The translations under genes were made by a program, and so were the position numbers. DNA of 64,000 bases from Candidatus Binatia bacterium (GTDB taxonomy: Bacteria; Vulcanimicrobiota; Vulcanimicrobiia; Vulcanimicrobiales; Vulcanimicrobiaceae): assembly GCA_035544215.1 (NCBI GenBank), contig DATKHY010000003.1, positions 248,001-312,000 of the forward strand, given 5' to 3'. A model generated the notes under the pieces. It was not told where the DNA came from, searched no databases, and saw nothing but the letters and a program-made list of their open reading frames with translations. The number at the start of each line of letters is the position of its first letter. Position 1 is the first letter of the stretch. This document shows positions 51,990 to 60,413 of the stretch, in pieces.

Positions 51990-52079
51990 ATGAATAATAT
52001 TCTTCAGCTGTGCTCCCCCGCGACGCAAGTCGTCGGCGGGTCGACGTGCCTTGGACCTTCGGAGGATCGGCCGGCGTAG
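51990..52079 (+). CDS. 29-codon ORF, possible leader peptide or microprotein
   Basis: ATG 51990 lies behind GGAGG (51981-51985). The product starts MNNILQLCSPATQVVGGSTC and ends LGPSEDRPA. It has a good promoter and ribosome binding site upstream and a terminator-like hairpin at 52106 downstream, so it is likely to be transcribed and translated. Two Cys and a small size could suit a leader peptide, small membrane-associated peptide or modified peptide; nothing decides between these. Confidence 0.45.
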   Translation: MNNILQLCSPATQVVGGSTCLGPSEDRPA

Positions 52080-52105
52080 ACGTCTGTCGGCATCTCGACC
52101 TCACG

Positions 52106-52136
52106 AAGGCCTCCGCGATCGACCGGGGGCCTTTTC
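52106..52136 (+). terminator. Terminator-like hairpin
   Basis: AAGGCC and GGCCTT form the outer stem and CCG/CGG an inner one, followed by TTTTC. It lies between the 29-codon ORF and the 65-codon ORF at 52173, so it would either end the first transcript or attenuate the second. Confidence 0.5.
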
Positions 52137-52172
52137 ATTTCTATTACTTCACGCTGAACAACGAGGCGAATC

Positions 52173-52370
52173 GTGGACTCTTGGCTCAATGCCGAAATTC
52201 GGAAACGCCGTGAGGACGCCTTGGAAAACGCCCGCCGCGGCAGGCTCGCGAGCCTGGCCGCGCGCGGACGAAGTACGAGGGTTCGCACGCGCATCGCTGC
52301 CGGCGCACAGGCGGCGAGCGACGCGCTGGCCGCGCTCGCGCGCAGCCTACGCGACGGCGAGACCGCATAA
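52173..52370 (+). CDS. Small basic helical protein (65 aa)
   Basis: GTG 52173 follows GAGG by six bases. MDSWLNAEIRKRREDALENA and TRIAAGAQAASDALAALARS are helical, the first half strongly basic. Not recognised. It ends directly against the convergent TPR gene. It may be transcribed from the promoter at 51925 through the hairpin at 52106. Confidence 0.45.
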   Translation: MDSWLNAEIRKRREDALENARRGRLASLAARGRSTRVRTRIAAGAQAASDALAALARSLRDGETA

Positions 52371-53852
52371 CTACCACGGAAGGGCGTCGGCGCCGAAGGT
52401 GTCGGCGCCCTCCCACTCCGCTTGAAATCGCGCGTGTGTGGCCGCGGCTTGCGCGGCCTGTCCCCGTGCCGCCAGAGCGATCGCTAAGCCGTAGAGCGCG
52501 CGCGGATCGTTTGGGTATGCCGCGAGCGCGCTCGCAAAGGCGGAAACCGCTCCGGCGAAATCTCCTTGTCGCAACGCGAGTGCGCCCAAGATCTCGTCCG
52601 CCGGAAACAAGGGGATCAGCTCGCCGCTGAATTCCGCCCGTTGGTTGTCGCGAGCGCGTCCGATCCAACTCGCGGCGTCGTCGGGCTTCCCGTCGGCGGC
52701 TGCGGCCTCGGCTAGGAAGAGCTGCGGCACATAGCCTTGCGAGGTGTTCCCGGACGCGACTTGTTTCGCGATCGCTCGTGCCTCCGCGGTGCGTCCCAAG
52801 CGCAGCGCGGCCCAGCCGCGCACGCTCGGGTAGCCGAAGGCGCCGTCGCTCGCAGCGTAGGCGGCCCCGTAACGTCCGAACCGCAGCGCCGTCACCGCAT
52901 CGAAATCTTGATCGAACGCACCCGCCATGCGCTGCGCCCAGCTGCGCGCCGCGGCGTAGTTTCCGAGCATCATCGCTGCGGAGTATCCGACGGCCACGTC
53001 GTGCTTGGCGTAGCGGCGCGCGTGCTCCCCGTCCAAACCGCCGGGGAGCTCGCCGAGCAGCGCGAAGGCGCGATCGCTCGACGCGAGGGCCGCGCGATAC
53101 TCTCCCGCCTCGATCCAGTAATGCGCCGGCATGTGCGCGAGGTGCTCGGCCTCGGGCGGAAACTTGGTGGCATCCAGCCGTTGCGCGCAAGCTCGGGCAG
53201 GAGCGCGATCCGGTGCGAGGTCGTAGAGGTGGATGCAGAGATGGTTGGCCATCGCGCTCCTTGGATCGCCGCGCAAGACGCTCGTGACGAGCTCGAGCGC
53301 TTCGCGCGACGTCTCCGATGCGAGCGCGCCATTGCTCCATGCGAGGCCGCCTTCCTCGAGGAGCGCCTCGGCTGCGATCAGCCGAGCGTTCTCGGCCCCG
53401 GACTCGCGCGCGAACTGCAGCATGGCTTGGCCGTACGCGGCGTCGTTCGCCTGCCAGTCGGCGAAGCTCCCGCGATAGCGGCGAGCCAGAATCGCGATGA
53501 GCTCACGCTCGCGGACTGTTGCGCCCGCGGCCAGCGAGGTCGCTTTCCGGATCGCCAGCGCTCCGCGGTCGAAGCGCTGCGCGGTCATTGGCGTGTTCAG
53601 ATCCGGGCCGCTTGCGAGCGCGACGCCCCAGAGAGCCATCGCCAGACGCGGATCGAGCGCCGCGGCGCGTGCGAACGACAGCGCGGCGTCGTCGCCGTTG
53701 TAGGCATAGTAGAGGAAGAGGCCGCGGTCGACCGCGGTCTGCGCCTGCGGATTAGCGGTCGAGACCGGCAGGTGAACCGAGGTGGCAACCGGCACCACGG
53801 CCGCGAGAACGACGGCGACGAGACTCACGGAAAACTCTTCCACGAGCGTCAC
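52371..53852 (-). CDS. Secreted TPR-repeat protein
   Basis: 493 residues from GTG 53852. An N-terminal hydrophobic segment (SVSLVAVVLAAVVPVATSV) is a signal peptide or anchor. TPR-like helical pairs cover the rest: LFLYYAYNGDDAALSFARAA near residue 50, YWIEAGEYRAALASSDRAFA, LRQGDFAGAVSAFASALAAY and LYGLAIALAARGQAAQAAAT near the end. NHLCIHLYDLAPDRA and LAHMPAHYWI are conserved in this TPR group. Likely a protein-protein scaffold outside the cytoplasm; partner unknown. Confidence 0.82.
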   Translation of the reverse strand: MTLVEEFSVSLVAVVLAAVVPVATSVHLPVSTANPQAQTAVDRGLFLYYAYNGDDAALSFARAAALDPRLAMALWGVALASGPDLNTPMTAQRFDRGALAIRKATSLAAGATVRERELIAILARRYRGSFADWQANDAAYGQAMLQFARESGAENARLIAAEALLEEGGLAWSNGALASETSREALELVTSVLRGDPRSAMANHLCIHLYDLAPDRAPARACAQRLDATKFPPEAEHLAHMPAHYWIEAGEYRAALASSDRAFALLGELPGGLDGEHARRYAKHDVAVGYSAAMMLGNYAAARSWAQRMAGAFDQDFDAVTALRFGRYGAAYAASDGAFGYPSVRGWAALRLGRTAEARAIAKQVASGNTSQGYVPQLFLAEAAAADGKPDDAASWIGRARDNQRAEFSGELIPLFPADEILGALALRQGDFAGAVSAFASALAAYPNDPRALYGLAIALAARGQAAQAAATHARFQAEWEGADTFGADALPW

Positions 53853-53925
53853 CGCGGTTCGTGCTGGACAGCGCGCGCGATGGTAGGGTAAGATTCGGTT
53901 TTGTCCAAGGAGCCGTCACCGGTAC

Positions 53926-54000
53926 GGGCGCGTAGCTCAGCGGGAGAGCATCCGCTTCACACGCGGGGGGTCGCTGGTTCGAGCCCAGCCGTGCCCACCA
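53926..54000 (+). tRNA. trnV: tRNA-Val (CAC anticodon)
   Basis: Acceptor GGGCGCG/CGTGCCC (one G-T pair), D-arm TAGCTCAGCGGGAGAGC, anticodon loop TTCACAC (CAC), T-arm CTGG-TTCGAGC-CCAG, encoded CCA. First of a three-tRNA cluster. Confidence 0.95.
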
Positions 54001-54022
54001 CGCCGAGCCGGTAACCGGTCTT

Positions 54023-54099
54023 GGCGCTGTAGCTCAGTTGGTTAGAGCGTCGCCCTGTCACGGCGAAGGTCGTGGGTTCGAGCCCCATCAGCGTCGCCA
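54023..54099 (+). tRNA. trnD: tRNA-Asp (GTC anticodon)
   Basis: Acceptor GGCGCTG/CAGCGTC, anticodon stem CGCC/GGCG with loop CTGTCAC (GTC), T-arm GTGGG-TTCGAGC-CCCAT, encoded CCA. Spacer of 22 bases to the preceding tRNA-Val. Confidence 0.95.
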
Positions 54100-54149
54100 T
54101 CGTCACGAGCGCATCGCACACCACCATGCGATGCGCTCGCAAATCGCGT

Positions 54150-54225
54150 GCCAAGGTAGCTCAGTTGGTAGAGCACGCGCCTGAAAAGCGCGGTGTCGCC
54201 AGTTCGATTCTGGCCCTTGGCACCA
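54150..54225 (+). tRNA. trnF: tRNA-Phe (GAA anticodon)
   Basis: Acceptor GCCAAGG/CCTTGGC, D-arm TAGCTCAGTTGGTAGAGC, anticodon stem CGCGC/GCGCG with loop CTGAAAA (GAA), T-arm GCCAG-TTCGATT-CTGGC, encoded CCA. Confidence 0.96.
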
Positions 54226-54232
54226 CGGTGCC

Positions 54233-54260
54233 GAGAGGCCCGCCAGCCGGGCCTCTCTTT
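54233..54260 (+). terminator. Terminator of the Val-Asp-Phe tRNA cluster
   Basis: GAGAGGCCC and GGGCCTCTC form a perfect 9-bp stem with loop GCCAGCC, followed by TTTC. It lies seven bases after tRNA-Phe. Confidence 0.85.
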
Positions 54261-54325
54261 CATTGGGCAACGGGATGACCGTCACGAGGGCGGTTCGGTC
54301 GAAGGGCGACGTCCTCGCCACAAAC

Positions 54326-55756
54326 TTAGGGCGAGAGTTTGGTGTGGGTATTGAGCCACTCGTTGACCCAGGTCTTTCCACCATCGTCCGAAACGGCTTC
54401 ATCGTCGTGCGCCGTTCGCGCTGCGCTTGGGAAGAACCGGAAGCGACCGAGCACCATCTTGCCGTCGACTCGTTCCATCCCATAGAAGTCGCCTTGACCG
54501 TTGGTGAAACCGCCGTACATCGGATCGCTCAGTGCACCGTCGCCCTTGGAGGCAAAACTTAAGGTCCATTGCTTGCTTTGCGGCAAATACATGCGCAGGG
54601 CGAGAAACTCGTAACGCCTCGTCGGAGCGTGGGCGTCGATCATCGCGTAGTTCGCCGCGCCGCTCCAAATTTTGTGGAGTACCACCGTCCCGTTTAGCTC
54701 GATCCGTGCGGTCGATCCGGCGAGCGGACGAAGGCGACGTGACATGTGAATGTTCCAGCTGCCGAACTGCCAATCGAAACCATGCTGCGCAACGGGAAAC
54801 GCCGGGATTGGCGCTGATGCGGGCTCGCTAGCGTCGCTCGAAAGACGCGTGAGGTCCGCGACGAAATTCGGTTTCCAGCTTTGGCCGCCGTCGCTCGACT
54901 CCGATTGTTCGAAGTGGTAGCCATTCGACGGTGAGGTCACATAGCGTTGGTGTAGGAACACCGTGTGGCCGTGGTCGGTCTCTTGATTGTAGAAGTCGCC
55001 GACGCCGCCGGCGAAATGACCAACCATCGGAGCTCCGACGGTACCATCACGGCGGTTAGCCCAGTACAAGCTCCACTCGTGACTCCTTGCGTCGTAGAGG
55101 CGCATCGTCATCCCTTGCAAACTCGGCGAGAGTATCTCCTCAATATCACCGTTGCCGTCCCAGAGATTACGGTTAACCACGGTCCCCGTAATGTGCACCC
55201 AATTCGACCTATTCCAGTAGGCGATATGCGTTCGCCAGCTGCCGAGTAAGAAATCGAAGTCATGGCCACCATCTCCCATGATGTTCGCATTGGCGACGCG
55301 AGTGAAGTTTTGCGTCAACGTCGTCGCCCAGGTCTTGCCGCTGTCGGCCGAGGCCTGTTCTTCGGTACGAAACGACGTCGGCGTGATGTTCGAATACACG
55401 ATGCGTTGGCTCCCTGCGGTGAAGACCCCGCGCCCGTTTTCGAACGTCCCGATGAGCGGCGCATCAAAAGTGCCGGTCCCGGCTTTGGTCCAATAGACGC
55501 TCCACGTACCCGTCATGGTGCCGTAGAGGCGCATCATAAGCCCGGTAAAGTGCGGCGTAGGATTTTGCGCCTGGAGCTGTGCGAGGCTCGCGCCGTCCCA
55601 AAGCGTGCGCACGATGTGCCGGTAGCAGCACGGACCGCCGTCAATTGTCCACGTGCCGTCCTCGAAAGCGAAGTCGTGGCTTCCGTCTCGAGATGCGGCC
55701 GGGGTGGTCGCGATCAGCAGGGAGGCGAGCAGAAGAAGCCACCGGATGTTTCTCAT
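54326..55756 (-). CDS. Secreted protein with three DUF1579-like repeats
   Basis: 476 residues. Signal peptide WLLLLASLLIATTPAASRDG. Three similar domains follow, each opening HDFxFxxGxW: SHDFAFEDGTWTI, GHDFDFLLGSWRT and HGFDWQFGSWNIH. Each continues with LWDGA/NLWDGN/KIWSGA, MRLY, WSLYW-like and GxFxxGxGxF segments. Such folds are lipocalin-like barrels. Ligand unknown. Divergent from the MocR-type gene. Confidence 0.8.
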   Translation of the reverse strand: MRNIRWLLLLASLLIATTPAASRDGSHDFAFEDGTWTIDGGPCCYRHIVRTLWDGASLAQLQAQNPTPHFTGLMMRLYGTMTGTWSVYWTKAGTGTFDAPLIGTFENGRGVFTAGSQRIVYSNITPTSFRTEEQASADSGKTWATTLTQNFTRVANANIMGDGGHDFDFLLGSWRTHIAYWNRSNWVHITGTVVNRNLWDGNGDIEEILSPSLQGMTMRLYDARSHEWSLYWANRRDGTVGAPMVGHFAGGVGDFYNQETDHGHTVFLHQRYVTSPSNGYHFEQSESSDGGQSWKPNFVADLTRLSSDASEPASAPIPAFPVAQHGFDWQFGSWNIHMSRRLRPLAGSTARIELNGTVVLHKIWSGAANYAMIDAHAPTRRYEFLALRMYLPQSKQWTLSFASKGDGALSDPMYGGFTNGQGDFYGMERVDGKMVLGRFRFFPSAARTAHDDEAVSDDGGKTWVNEWLNTHTKLSP

Positions 55757-55809
55757 GCCCCGATTCTATGGCAGGAGCGGCCCCTTGTAACGTGCCACTT
55801 CTCGCCCAT

Positions 55810-57237
55810 ATGAGGGAGCCGCTTTTGGTCGAGCCGCTCTTTCCCGACCGGAGTAGCGGCGAACCGCTCGCAATGCAGCTTGCACGACGGCTACGTACGG
55901 CGATTGACTCCGGCGCGATTCCTGCGCGCACGAAGATGCTCGGCTCGCGCGAGTTGGCTAAGCGGCTCGGCCTGGGACGCAATACCGTCGCACTGGCTTT
56001 TGAACAATTGACGGCGGAAGGCTATCTCCAAACACGGCGAGGGTCGGGGACGTTCGTCGCACTGCCGCTTCTCAAGCGCCACCAAGTCGTCCGAACGAGC
56101 GTCGTTTCCGACGATGCTGCGAACCGGCAAAGCGCGGCCCTGCGGTCGCATTTTTGCGTTGCCGCGGGACGCGGGCCGTTACGGCCGGGCATGCCCTTCT
56201 TGCCGGCGTTTCCGTTGAACACGTGGAAACGCTGTGCGCGAGAGGCGCTGACCGTCTACGATCGCGGTTTGGGGTACGGGCCGGCATACGGTACCGATGC
56301 GTTGCGCGGGGCAATCGCGCAGCACGTCCGCCAGTTTCGGGGCATCAGCGCAGATCGGGAGCAGATCATTGTCGTCGAAGGAGCGCAGGCGGCGATACAT
56401 CTCGCAGCACTCGTTCTCACGAAAGCTGGCGATACAATCGCGATAGAGGATCCCTGCTATGCGTTGGCGTGCGCGGCATTCCACCTTTTGAACTTGCGCC
56501 TTCATGCCGTTCCGGTTGATGAAGAGGGGTTGCGCACGGATGCGTTAACGCGCCACGCGCGTTGCGTGTTCGTAACACCGACACATCAGTTTCCACTCGG
56601 CGGTACGTTGCCACTCGCGCGGCGATTGGAACTCCTCGAGTGGGCCCAAGAGCGCGACGCCTATGTGCTGGAGGACGACTACGACAGCGAGTTCACGAGT
56701 CGAATGCGCCCGTTGCCGGCGCTGCAGAGCCTCGACCGGCACGAGCGCGTAGTTTACATCGGCAGCTTCAGCAAGAGCCTTGCGCCGGCACTGCGTGTGG
56801 GCTTTCTCATCGTGCCGCCGCATCTCGCGCGAGCGTTTCGCGCCGCCCGTGCGAGCAGTAGTCTTGGCGTCGCCCTGCATCTTCAGGAGACACTGGCGCA
56901 CTTTATCGACCGTGGCCACTTTGCGCGCCATCTTCGCCGGATGAACGGGCGCTACGACCGCAAGCGTACTATCCTCGCGCGAGCGCTCGAGCCGCTATCG
57001 GGGCGCGGATATACACTCGGGCCGACGCAGGTTGGCTTGCACTTCTCGCTACGCGCCAACCGCAAGTTCGACGATCGTGCGCTCGCGTTTGTCGATGACG
57101 ATCACCGCGTGCTCGCGCTCTCTTCGCTCTGTATCGAGCGCAAAGATTGCTTCGGGTTTGCCCTTGGATTTACGAATGGAACGGACGACGAAATCGCTCA
57201 AGCTGCAGACAGGTTTGTGCTTTGGGTGACACGGTAG
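55810..57237 (+). CDS. MocR/PdxR-type GntR regulator with aminotransferase domain
   Basis: 475 residues from ATG 55810; the frame is open upstream, but that region is antisense to the neighbour. N-terminal GntR winged helix (SRELAKRLGLGRNTVALAFE, QLTAEGYLQTRRGSGTFVAL), then a class I aminotransferase fold. The PLP lysine is in GSFSKSLAPALRVGFLI, and PLP-contacting residues lie in ILEDDYDSEFT-like VLEDDYDSEF. Such proteins sense PLP or amino compounds and often control the divergent gene, here the triple-repeat secreted protein; that link is inference. Confidence 0.92.
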   Translation: MREPLLVEPLFPDRSSGEPLAMQLARRLRTAIDSGAIPARTKMLGSRELAKRLGLGRNTVALAFEQLTAEGYLQTRRGSGTFVALPLLKRHQVVRTSVVSDDAANRQSAALRSHFCVAAGRGPLRPGMPFLPAFPLNTWKRCAREALTVYDRGLGYGPAYGTDALRGAIAQHVRQFRGISADREQIIVVEGAQAAIHLAALVLTKAGDTIAIEDPCYALACAAFHLLNLRLHAVPVDEEGLRTDALTRHARCVFVTPTHQFPLGGTLPLARRLELLEWAQERDAYVLEDDYDSEFTSRMRPLPALQSLDRHERVVYIGSFSKSLAPALRVGFLIVPPHLARAFRAARASSSLGVALHLQETLAHFIDRGHFARHLRRMNGRYDRKRTILARALEPLSGRGYTLGPTQVGLHFSLRANRKFDDRALAFVDDDHRVLALSSLCIERKDCFGFALGFTNGTDDEIAQAADRFVLWVTR

Positions 57238-57299
57238 GGACGACCGCGGGTAGTGCCAAGAAAAGACTGCGACGTTGAACGATGATGGAGCATGACGGG

Positions 57300-57989
57300 C
57301 TAGCGGAGCGTGCGGTCGAAAAACTCGAGCGTTCTGCGCCAGGCGGTTTCGGCGTGCTCGGGATGGTAATGGCCGAGGCCGCCCTCGCCGAGCTTGCCGG
57401 TGTTGTAGAAGCCATGCTCGGCGTCGTAGCGATGAAACTCGTACGGCGCGCCGGCCGCTTTGAGCTTGGCCTCCAGTGCGTCGACGTCCTCGATCGCGAA
57501 GAACGCGTCGCGCAGCGCAAAGTGCCCCTGAATCGGGACGCCGATGTTGTTCGGATCGCCGGCCCCCGCCGGGGGATTTCCGTACCAGATGCTGGCCGAA
57601 TCGAACTTCACGCCGTGCATGAGGCAGAGCATCGCCAGGGCGCCTCCCATGCAGAAGCCGATCACACCGACCCGCGGAGCGCCGTGGTCGCGCAGATACT
57701 GCGCGGCGCCGGCGCCGTCTTGCGTCGCGGCGTCGCCGAAGTCCAGGCCCTGCATGAGATGGTTGGCCTCGTCACCGGTCGCGGCGCTGCGTCCGCGAAA
57801 CAGATCCGCTACCAACACGTTGAAGCCGTGCTCGGCGAGCCGATCCGCCGTCGCCTTGATGCGGTCGTCGACTCCCCACCACTCCTCGAACATGACGATT
57901 CCCGGCGCGCGTTCGGGATGCGGCGCTTGCGCGAGGTAACCGGGAGCCGTCTTGCCGTCAGGGCGCGTGAACTCGACGGCGGCTCCCAT
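57300..57989 (-). CDS. Dienelactone hydrolase family protein
   Basis: 229 residues from ATG 57989, whose A is shared with the stop of the upstream gene (TGATG). Alpha/beta hydrolase with nucleophile Cys in VIGFCMGGAL, EEWWGVDDRIKATADRLAEH near the start, and the catalytic His in DAEHGFYN. The family hydrolyses dienelactones or related esters. The actual substrate is not known. Confidence 0.88.
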   Translation of the reverse strand: MGAAVEFTRPDGKTAPGYLAQAPHPERAPGIVMFEEWWGVDDRIKATADRLAEHGFNVLVADLFRGRSAATGDEANHLMQGLDFGDAATQDGAGAAQYLRDHGAPRVGVIGFCMGGALAMLCLMHGVKFDSASIWYGNPPAGAGDPNNIGVPIQGHFALRDAFFAIEDVDALEAKLKAAGAPYEFHRYDAEHGFYNTGKLGEGGLGHYHPEHAETAWRRTLEFFDRTLR

Positions 57990-58348
57990 CAGCGGTGTGC
58001 CGCCGGCGCGACCTCTTCGGCATCTTGGCGTTCGAGGTTCTCGATTCGCTCCGCCAGGAGCCACGCATTCGCGGCTTTTATCTGCTCGGGGCGCACGCGC
58101 GCGACGAACCAGTTGTAGAGCGACTCGTCGGTGAGATTGTTACGCAGGGCTTGGTCGAACTCGGCGCGGGCGATTCCCCAGCGCTCGAGCATGCCCTGGT
58201 CCATCGGACACGGATAGATGTAGTCGTGGATCGTCTCCGCAGCCGATGCGCGGCCCTTGTCGGATACGCGAAGCAGCCAGAGCGCTTCGCCGATGCTCTC
58301 GCGCCCACGGCGCGGAAAAGTCTTTCCATCACGAAAATCGGTAGGCAT
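57989..58348 (-). CDS. DUF5069-like protein
   Basis: 119 residues from ATG 58348 (ATG 58357 is three codons earlier; the open frame reaches 58426). FRDGKTFPRRGRESIGEALW, then DKGRASAAETIHDYIYPCPM and DQGMLERWGI are the pattern of DUF5069. Cytoplasmic, function unknown. Its stop overlaps the start of the dienelactone hydrolase, so the two form a translationally coupled pair. Confidence 0.7.
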   Translation of the reverse strand: MPTDFRDGKTFPRRGRESIGEALWLLRVSDKGRASAAETIHDYIYPCPMDQGMLERWGIARAEFDQALRNNLTDESLYNWFVARVRPEQIKAANAWLLAERIENLERQDAEEVAPAAHR

Positions 58349-58413
58349 GCGCCCCATAATGCACGACCGCTGCGGCGGGTTGCGCCGCGCGGCCAAGCGA
58401 ACGGTGCGTAGAG

Positions 58414-59106
58414 ATGCAAGTTGCAAAGGCGCCGCCGCCGCACGAGCCGCGATGGCACGCCTCGCTGGCCGTCGTGGCGGCGATGCTGTTGTACATCACG
58501 CTTCCGCCACGGCTGACGATCGGCCCAGTGTGGGCCGCGCCCGCGATCGTGCTGCTGCTCCTCATCCCGTTGTCGATTCTGGTGCCGCGGCGCCACCGCG
58601 AGACGCGGCGAACGCGCTTGTGGAGCATCATGCTCATCGCGATCGTGAATTTCTTCAATCTAGTCTCGGTGCTCTTGCTCGTCGGCGGCCTGTTCCGCCC
58701 GGAGAAGGCGGTCCTGCATTCGGCCGCCATTTTGCTGCGCACCGGCGGGCAGATCTGGGCGACCAACATTCTCGTCTTCGCGCTCTGGTTCTACGAGCTC
58801 GACGGCGACGGTCCCGACGCTCGCGCCCACGCCAACTCCGCCACCGAGTTCGAGAACGCGGACTTCCTCTTTCCTCAGATGAGTATCGCCCTCGCCGGTG
58901 GCGCCGGCATGCAGTGCATCGACCGGAACTGGAAGCCTCAGTTCTTGGACTACCTCTACCTGGCGTTCACCAACTCGACCGCCTTCAGCCCGACTGACAC
59001 GATGCCGCTGAGCCGCTGGGCCAAGATCCTCATGACGGTTGAGGCGGTCATCTCCCTGATCACGATCGCGATCGTCGTTGCACGCTCGATCAATGCTATA
59101 TCCTAG
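58414..59106 (+). CDS. DUF1345-like integral membrane protein
   Basis: 230 residues, five to six membrane helices. Family phrases: RRTRLWSIMLIAIVNFFNLV, NILVFALWFYELDGDGP, FLDYLYLAFTNSTAFSPTDT and WAKILMTVEAVISLITIAIV. Similar proteins are widespread and without known function; the block DYLYLAFTNSTAFSPTD recalls pore or loop segments of channels. Divergent from the DUF5069 gene. Confidence 0.82.
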   Translation: MQVAKAPPPHEPRWHASLAVVAAMLLYITLPPRLTIGPVWAAPAIVLLLLIPLSILVPRRHRETRRTRLWSIMLIAIVNFFNLVSVLLLVGGLFRPEKAVLHSAAILLRTGGQIWATNILVFALWFYELDGDGPDARAHANSATEFENADFLFPQMSIALAGGAGMQCIDRNWKPQFLDYLYLAFTNSTAFSPTDTMPLSRWAKILMTVEAVISLITIAIVVARSINAIS

Positions 59107-59199
59107 GCACCCGATTTGCCGGGGGAGCCCAACTCGAAGCCGCGGTTCGGGGTTGTAGGACGGAGTATGAAGCGGCTAGAACCGGAAGGGTCGCCGTGC

Positions 59200-59270
59200 G
59201 CGGGTATGATGTAATGGCAGCCTGCGACCTTCCCAAGGTTGATGCGTGGGTTCGATTCCCACTACCCGCT
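59200..59270 (+). tRNA. trnG: tRNA-Gly (CCC anticodon)
   Basis: Acceptor GCGGGTA/TACCCGC, short D-arm TGATGTAATGGCAGCC, anticodon stem CGACC/GGTTG with loop TTCCCAA (CCC), T-arm GTGGG-TTCGATT-CCCAC, discriminator T. CCA is not encoded. Confidence 0.93.
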
Positions 59271-59368
59271 TGGGGACCCGCGCTGCTTTGCAGCGTGGGG
59301 GCACGTAGGCGCTTGCGCCGTAGTGCCTTTAAGACTTCGGGGTCCCCCATGCGCAAAGCGCATTGGGG
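59271..59368 (+). ncRNA. Highly structured spacer between tRNA-Gly and tRNA-Cys
   Basis: Almost every base is in an inverted repeat. An outer stem GGGGACCC (59272-59279) with GGGTCCCC (59340-59347) encloses two hairpins. The first is CGCTGC-TTT-GCAGCG (59281-59295). The second is GGCAC-GTA-GGCGC-TT-GCGCC-GTA-GTGCC (59300-59327). A third hairpin CCCCA-TGCGC-AAA-GCGCA-T-TGGGG (59345-59368) shares bases with the outer stem, so the two forms exclude each other. It may be a processing spacer, a structured RNA or a palindromic repeat element. Confidence 0.5.
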
Positions 59369-59446
<78 letters not shown>

Positions 59447-59459
59447 GATTTTCCAAGTG

Positions 59460-60413
59460 ATGCGGGTCGCGGTCGTCGGGGCGGGCGCCATAGGCGGCTT
59501 CATCGCCGCTGCCCTGGCGAGAGCCGGGGCGCCGGTAGCGATCGTGGCGCGCCGCGCGCACCTCGCGGCGATCCGCCGCGACGGGCTGCGCGTCGAAAGC
59601 GACCTCGGCGCCTTCACCGTCAAGGTGCAAGCAGGCGACGATCTACGCGAGCTCGGCGTCTTCGACGCGCTCTTGCTGACGTTCAAGGCGCACCACTGGC
59701 CTGAATTCCTACCGCAGCTACGGCCGTTTGCGGAGACGCCGGCGACGATCGTGACGCTGCAGAACGGCGTCCCGTTTTGGTACGTGCGCCAGCCCCCGCT
59801 GCGCAGCGTCGATCCCGGCGGCCTCATCGGCGGCCTCTTCGCTGACGATCGCGTGGTCGGCGGCGTCGTGCACGTATCGGGCGAGCTGCCGGCGCCGGGC
59901 TTCGTTCGGCAGAGCGGCGGCCTGCGCTACGTGCTGGGCCGAACGAGCGGCAGCGATGACGCGCGCGCCGAGTCGATCGTCCGCCTCTTGCGAAACGCCG
60001 GCCTCATGGCGGAGATCGATCCGAACGTTCGCGCGACGGTCTGGCTCAAAGTCGTGAATAATGCGGGCCTCAACTCGGTGAGCGTTCTGCGCCGCGCGCG
60101 GATCAAGCCGATGCTCTCCGACCCTGACGCGCGCGCGCACGTGCGCCGGCTGATGATTGAGGCGCTGCACGTCGGGCAGGCGATGAAGGTCGTGCAAGAC
60201 GTCGACGTGGACGCGCGCATCGAGTACGCCGCTCGGTTGGACGACGTGAAGACATCGATGCTGCAGGATTACGAGCGTGGACGCCGGCTCGAGCTCGAGC
60301 CAATCGTCGGCGCGATCATCGAGCTCGCGGAACGCCACGACGTTACCGTTCCCAACCTGCGCGAGGCGTACGCGGCGCTGCGGCAAGTGGAAACGGCTGC
60401 TTCGCTCGGGTGA
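59460..60413 (+). CDS. panE: 2-dehydropantoate 2-reductase family protein
   Basis: 317 residues from ATG 59460 (GTG 59457 directly before). Rossmann motif VAVVGAGAIGGFIAAALARA at the start, then TLQNGV, the catalytic Lys in WLKVVNNAGLNSVS and the Asp/Ser/Glu region VKTSMLQDYERGRRLELEPI. It reduces ketopantoate to pantoate in pantothenate and CoA synthesis, although relatives act on other 2-keto acids. recG overlaps its stop by four bases. Confidence 0.87.
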   Translation: MRVAVVGAGAIGGFIAAALARAGAPVAIVARRAHLAAIRRDGLRVESDLGAFTVKVQAGDDLRELGVFDALLLTFKAHHWPEFLPQLRPFAETPATIVTLQNGVPFWYVRQPPLRSVDPGGLIGGLFADDRVVGGVVHVSGELPAPGFVRQSGGLRYVLGRTSGSDDARAESIVRLLRNAGLMAEIDPNVRATVWLKVVNNAGLNSVSVLRRARIKPMLSDPDARAHVRRLMIEALHVGQAMKVVQDVDVDARIEYAARLDDVKTSMLQDYERGRRLELEPIVGAIIELAERHDVTVPNLREAYAALRQVETAASLG

